Assembly: GCA_030159075.1 (NCBI GenBank)
Contig: BROG01000136.1
Span: 744,001 to 808,000 of the forward strand
Reading direction: 5' to 3'
From: Atrina japonica
Lineage: Eukaryota; Mollusca; Bivalvia; Pterioida; Pinnidae
Length of the DNA: 64,000 nucleotides
Shown: positions 59,499 through 64,000 of the stretch, piece by piece
How positions within the stretch are numbered: position 1 is the first letter of the stretch
How the letters are laid out: every line of letters begins with the position of its first letter
Position numbers and translations under genes: made by a program
Notes under the pieces: generated by a model
Told to the model about the DNA's origin: nothing
Databases searched by the model: none
What the model saw: the letters and a program-made list of their open reading frames with translations, nothing else

Positions 59499-60142
59499 AA
59501 AGTTGTTTTTTCATAATATGTTTATTACATCGAGGCAGGAGAATACATATTTAACACAAGTTCGTAACCATTGTGAAATATGTTTTATCTTGCCTTATGA
59601 GATGTAATACAGATGTTATTCCAAAAACATATCGCGTTAAGTTTTGTTAGGCCCTAGATTTAACTGATGTTCTGGAAATGTAGGCTAGACTACGAATTGT
59701 GAAATGTAAATAACCACGTTTTGACAAAGGGGCTCGGTAATATTTAAGAGCGTAATATGCTCAATGAAACCTAGAGCCCGCAGAAAAATGTAAGGCTCTT
59801 CAAAATATTTGTAAGCCCTTTCGATTTTGATTGAAATACTTCCTTTCTTGCCTCAAAGATCATACTAAAGTTATCGATAGTCTATTGAACTAAATAGTGG
59901 ATACATTAAACATTTAGATAGTGGATACATTAAACATTTATGCTGTCTATCGGCCACTTAAACCACTTCATCAAAAAATAATATCGCCTACTTTTTAGTC
60001 GAGACAGAACAAATCTGTGCGGAGCGATATCGTTTAGCTTTGATACGGAGTTATCAATAGCTCAAACCAAAATCAATTCTTGATACGTCATATCTACAGA
60101 ACGTGTCCAAAAGTTTTTATCGCGGCGTTACCTTTTATTTTC

Positions 60143-60145
<3 letters not shown>

Positions 60146-60222
<77 letters not shown>

Positions 60223-60261
60223 CATACTTGTAGGCCCTCTCTCTCTCTCACTGTCTCTCTC

Positions 60262-60326
<65 letters not shown>
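60146..60326. repeat. (TA)n-(TC)n-(TA)n microsatellite
   Basis: A TA block to about 60,222, a 'tacttgtaggccctc' spacer, a TC block to about 60,298 and a second TA block to 60,326. It ends some 50 bp from the donor of the next exon. Confidence 0.9.
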
Positions 60327-60376
60327 GTTTTATATCAGTCCATTTCCACTTTCAGTATGCATTTTACTTGTTTTAC

Positions 60377-60507
60377 CTGAAGTCCAGCATATCGATATCT
60401 TCTCTCATTACAGGTTTCGATACATTTCTCTAGAGTCATATCTGTGTGATGCGTAAACTTTTTTTCCAGAAGTCTAGTGGATTTGTCAAGATAACATCCC
60501 AAGTATT
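60377..60507 (-). CDS. WSC gene 1, exon A (third-from-end pair, intact)
   Basis: A 131-nt exon reads EYLGCYLDKSTRLLEKKFTH, then MTLEKCIETCNERR, and ends YRYAGLQ. It carries the three N-terminal WSC cysteines. The acceptor is TTTTTGCAG and the donor CAG then GTAAAA. The frame is fully open. The closest relative is the 63.7-kb exon, which differs by a one-base loss, and the next is the 12.9-kb exon of gene 2. Confidence 0.88.
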
Positions 60508-61064
60508 CTGCAAAAACGATTATCAATTTTCCTAAATTCACTCATCATTGATTGACAAAATATCAATCATATGAATAATTACAATTTAGTTCATTGAAAA
60601 TTTTTGAAAATAATTTGCTAACCTCTACGTTTGTATGTACAGTCTACAAAACTCGTCCACTTTTCTGAACTTTGTAAAAATATCAATGATCGGAATATAT
60701 TTGTCTATGATTTTTTCAGACAATAAAACAATGGTGATTGTACAATTGAAACATTTCACTTTGGTTTCATTGATAACAAAACATTTAATTTCAACCTTAT
60801 CAGACCCAATCTCTTGATATGTTAAGATACATACCTTTCCTATTGGTAGTATCAACTCAAAGTACAATATTTTAATGTTACAGATACGTGTAGCCATAGT
60901 AGTTGAGACTAAACGTTAGGATTTAGGACTTAAGATCTTTTGTAAAAATGGACCCCTGAAATGTAAACATATGTCTGAGCAAAACGTTACTTCTGACGAC
61001 TGCTGAAAGCCATCTAGGAATATATGATACTTTGATTGACCAAGTGTAGTACTAGTTACTTTAC

Positions 61065-61212
61065 CAACATTAGTCTGGTAGACATTCATGCGCCAAGTAC
61101 CGCCACACGTTTGGCTCTTATCACCAGAACATTTTGTTGAACAATCCGATTTTGGTTTTTTCCCATATCCACTCTTGTCAACCTTATTACCACAGAAACA
61201 GTAACTGGCATA
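61065..61212 (-). CDS. WSC gene 1, exon B (intact)
   Basis: A 148-nt exon reads YASYCFCGNKVDKSGYGKK, then CSTKCSGDKSQTCGG and TWRMNVYQTNV, with five cysteines. The acceptor is GTTTTCAG and the donor TTG then GTAAAG. It is the closest relative of the 16.4-kb exon of gene 2, including the flanking intron. It is intact although the A exon that should precede it (61.8 kb) is broken. Confidence 0.87.
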
Positions 61213-61759
61213 CTGAAAACAAAATGATATTTTATGAATGTTAAAAGTACATATATAAATTAATAGATTTTATCTAAACTTTTGATGTTTATTATAATTC
61301 TTAGCCCTTAAAGGGAACAGCTATCTATTTGATTACATACTGTTACCGTTTTTATGGACTTGTCACACCTGCCATCACGTGTTTAATTGGTTTTACATTT
61401 ATTCCCACCTATACAGAAGACTAGTGACGCTATTTTCTTATACAGTACATTAGCCTTTGAAAAAGGAACTTCTTTTGTAAACATTTAATACAAATTAAGT
61501 CTCTGAGTCGAGTCAGGAATTTCAATTTGTTAGCCAATTGATCGTGTCGATTGAGATACCGTTTCCAGTTTGTGAAATATACTAAACTTGCTTCTAATCA
61601 AGATCAGTCAAGACATGATGTATAGACAATATTTCAAGAAATTCCATACAAGATGAATGTTTATCAATTTCACAATGTACGAATACTATATGTCAAAATG
61701 ATGGAAATATTTTTCTACAATTTCTATACGTAACAAACTATTTATGCATACAAGATTAC

Positions 61760-61893
61760 CTGAACGCCGAAATAAGTATACTGGAGTTTTCACAAAAGTC
61801 AAAACATTTTGTGTACAGTCATATCATTGCTCGAGGTTGTTTGGCCGTCTAGTAATCGAGCAGATTTATCCAGGTAACATCCCAGGTGGACAC
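61760..61893 (-). pseudogene. WSC gene 1, exon A with compensating indels
   Basis: This is the duplicated relative of the 58.2-kb exon. It starts VHLGCYLDKSARLLDGQTTS in frame, but an extra A in an AAAA run near 61,811 shifts the frame into a TGA. A missing G near 61,783 restores the length to 134 nt. Splice sites are intact. Either a real lesion or an uncorrected homopolymer error. Confidence 0.7.
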
Positions 61894-62038
61894 CTAAATA
61901 GAAATCAAGCAAGTAAAATATATGAACAGTACTTTCAGGAAATACAATTTAACCAAGACAATTTTATCCAATAACAAAAATATTACAGACATTCTTCGAA
62001 AAATATTCTTTGTATATTTCATTTAAATCATTATTTAC

Positions 62039-62201
62039 CGCTTAGGCTTATCATATTTCAATTTGTAGACATTCATTCTCCATGTTCCAACCACATTTCT
62101 GATTTTTGTCACCACTGCATTTTGCACTGCATTCGGATTCTGGTTTTTTATCGTATCCTGGTTTATGTATGTTATTTTCCACAAAAGCACTCATAAGAGT
62201 A
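62039..62201 (-). pseudogene. WSC gene 1, exon B with frame-breaking insertions
   Basis: This duplicated relative of the 58.8-kb exon is 163 nt instead of 160. One extra A near 62,177 gives a TAA within the first dozen codons, one extra T near 62,096 splits the CGG motif, and the donor is offset by one base. The net length keeps the phase, but the reading frame is lost in between. The cysteines are otherwise recognisable. Confidence 0.7.
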
Positions 62202-62786
62202 CTACAAAAGAGAATAAAATGTTATTCAAGGACGGTTACTATACCGATTCAAATCCAAATGAATTATCATCTGTCTTAAAAACTTCAAAATATATGATAG
62301 GTAAAGCATTGCCGTTTACTTGAGTTAACTTTAATATAGGGAACAATACCCAACTATTCCGTGTTTCACATGAATGATACGTCTAATGCAAAACATTAAA
62401 ATCGGCTTATATATGAATTATTATTTCTACTCAAGCCAATGAAATGTGTGAAATTCCGCCTTTTGAATGATGAAACCCATTGCTATCATAAACAAATAAG
62501 TACCTTTTATTAATATAAATCAGTATGGATCATATTATTATCAAAAACCAGTATAAACCCATTATTATCATAGACAATTGTATACCCATAATTATCAAAA
62601 ACCAGTATAAAACCCATTATTATCATAAACAACTGTATACCCATAATTATAAAAAATCAGTATGTAATCATTGATATCATAAATCATAATATACCAAGTA
62701 CTATCATAAATCAGAATGTACCCATTGCTATTGTAAATCGATTTGTACTCATTTTTGTCAACAATCAATGTGTATCGAATGTTATC

Positions 62787-62797
<11 letters not shown>

Positions 62798-62867
<70 letters not shown>

Positions 62868-62895
62868 GAGAGAAAGAGAAAGACACAGAGAGAGG
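62798..62895. repeat. (TA)n-(GA)n microsatellite
   Basis: A TA block to about 62,829 followed by a GA block with a few interruptions. Confidence 0.9.
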
Positions 62896-63604
62896 GGGGT
62901 ATATGAAAATTGTTTTTTATCATGTTTATTCCATCGAGTGAGACTGGAGAATACATATTTAACACGAGTTCGTAACGAGTGTGAAATATGTTTGATCCTG
63001 CCTTTTGAGATGTTATAAAGATGTTATTCCAAAAACAATTATCAAATATTCTATTTATTACATTTTCGCGTTAAGTTTTGTTAGGCCCTAGATTTAACTG
63101 ATGTTCTGGACATGTAGGCTAAACTACGACTTGTGAAATGTAAAACAAACCATGATTTTCCAAAGGGGCTAGATAATATTTTAGAGCGTAATATGTTCAA
63201 TGAATCCTGGAGCCCGGAGAAAAATATAAGGCTCTACAAAACATTTGCAAGCCCTTTCGATTTTGATTGAAATACTTCCTTTGATGCCTCAAAGATCATG
63301 CTAAAGTTATCGATAGTCTGTTGAACTTGATAGTGGATACATTAAATATTTAGATAGTGGATACATTAAACATTTATGCTGCCTTTCGACCACTTAAACA
63401 CTCTCCATCAAAACATAATATCGCCTACTTTTCAGTTGAGACAGCACAAATCTGTGCGGAGTCATTTGGTTTAGCTTTGATACGGCGTTTAACAATAGCT
63501 CACACTAAAATCAATTCTTGAAACGTCATATCTACAGTACGTGTCCAAAGGATTTTATCACTCCGCACAGACTTGGCAAATATATATGTATTCATACTTG
63601 TGTA

Positions 63605-63607
<3 letters not shown>

Positions 63608-63670
<63 letters not shown>
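63608..63670. repeat. (TA)n microsatellite
   Basis: About 31 TA units, positioned like the 60.15-kb array of the sister copy but without its TC block. Confidence 0.9.
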
Positions 63671-63673
<3 letters not shown>

Positions 63674-63721
63674 TTATATCAGTCCATGTCCGCTATCAGT
63701 ATGCATTTTACTTGTTTTTAC

Positions 63722-63851
63722 CTGAAGTCCAGCATATCGATATCTTCTCTCATAACAGGTTTCGATACATTTCTCTAGAGTCATATCTGTGTGATGCGTA
63801 AACTTTTTTTCCAGAAGTCTAGTGGATTTGTCAAGATAACATCCAAGTATT
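63722..63851 (-). pseudogene. WSC gene 1, exon A with one-base deletion
   Basis: A 130-nt relative of the 60.4-kb exon, almost identical after the start (GCYLDKSTRLLEKKFTH, MTLEKCIETCYERR, YRYAGLQ). One G of a GGG run near 63,844 is missing, so the phase at the acceptor no longer fits the upstream B-exon rule. It is the first visible exon of the gene at the right edge; the start codon and signal exon lie outside the window. Confidence 0.7.
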
Positions 63852-64000
63852 CTGCAAAAACGATTATCAATTTTCTTACATTCACTCATCATTGATTGAC
63901 AAAATATCAATCATATGAATAATTACAATTTAGTTCATTGAAAATTTTTGAAAATAATTTGCTAACCTCTACGTTTGTATGTACAGTCTATAAAACTCGT

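Larger units (their letters stand above)
58162..64000. repeat. ~3.3-kb tandem duplication of WSC exon pairs and introns
   Basis: Unit 1 (about 58.16-61.76 kb) and unit 2 (about 61.76 kb to beyond the edge) align through introns as well as exons. Examples are 'gttaggccctagatttaact', 'ctgatgttctgga', 'tgtgcggag' and 'cctctacgtttgtatgtaca', with an offset of 3,342 bp at the right end (60,620 to 63,962). Unit 1 is longer on its left because of the A/T tract. Copies differ by microsatellite content and small indels, so the duplication is fairly recent. Confidence 0.88.

Noticed and set aside
60080..60456. 117-codon proteins with IYIYIY and SLSLSL runs
   Set aside because: They cross TA and TC microsatellites and then read a WSC exon antisense.

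Overview
The window looks like nuclear DNA of a marine lophotrochozoan, most likely a bivalve mollusc. It has split exons with GT/AG junctions, secreted WSC-domain genes, long perfect microsatellites, tRNA-derived SINEs of the type seen in bivalves, and several retroelement classes common in molluscs. There are no prokaryotic operons, rRNA genes or CRISPR arrays, and no intact tRNA gene was found. Frame-breaking indels are frequent. Some are surely decay, others could be uncorrected long-read errors.

Layout. Bases 1-11,510 are a G/T-only-like strand with almost no A or C. It passes through a T/A/G zone into pure A/T DNA ending near 12,690. Next is the start of a minus-strand WSC gene (gene 2): signal-peptide exon at 18,996-19,047, then WSC exons at 17.6, 16.5 and 12.9 kb. 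The gene then runs into the low-complexity block and loses its remaining exons. From 19 to 53 kb is a transposon graveyard: Penelope-like elements (PLEs), an L1-like LINE, SINEs, foldback/MITE elements, minisatellites, a Ngaro/DIRS-like tyrosine-recombinase element split by a MITE, and a decayed adintovirus/Polinton-like gene block (37.6-40.5 kb). From 53.6 kb to the right edge is a second minus-strand WSC gene (gene 1). Its exons alternate A, B, A, B, A, B, A, B and end in a stop at 53,607. The upstream part is a roughly 3.3-kb tandem duplication whose second copy carries frame-breaking indels in every exon seen.

How parts relate. Each WSC domain is built from an A exon (3 Cys) and a B exon (5 Cys). 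The A+B pair is always a multiple of 3 and is phase-symmetric, so duplicating a pair adds a WSC domain without breaking the frame. Genes 1 and 2 also share intron sequence, so they are segmental paralogues.

Most unusual signal. At 40,089-40,490 there is a short, apparently intronless unit with a TATA box, a proline-rich/coiled-coil ORF and, 25 nt after the stop, a canonical replication-dependent histone 3' stem-loop followed by a purine-rich histone-downstream-like element. The encoded protein is not a histone. The unit lies head-to-head with an adintovirus/Polinton-like packaging-ATPase gene cluster.
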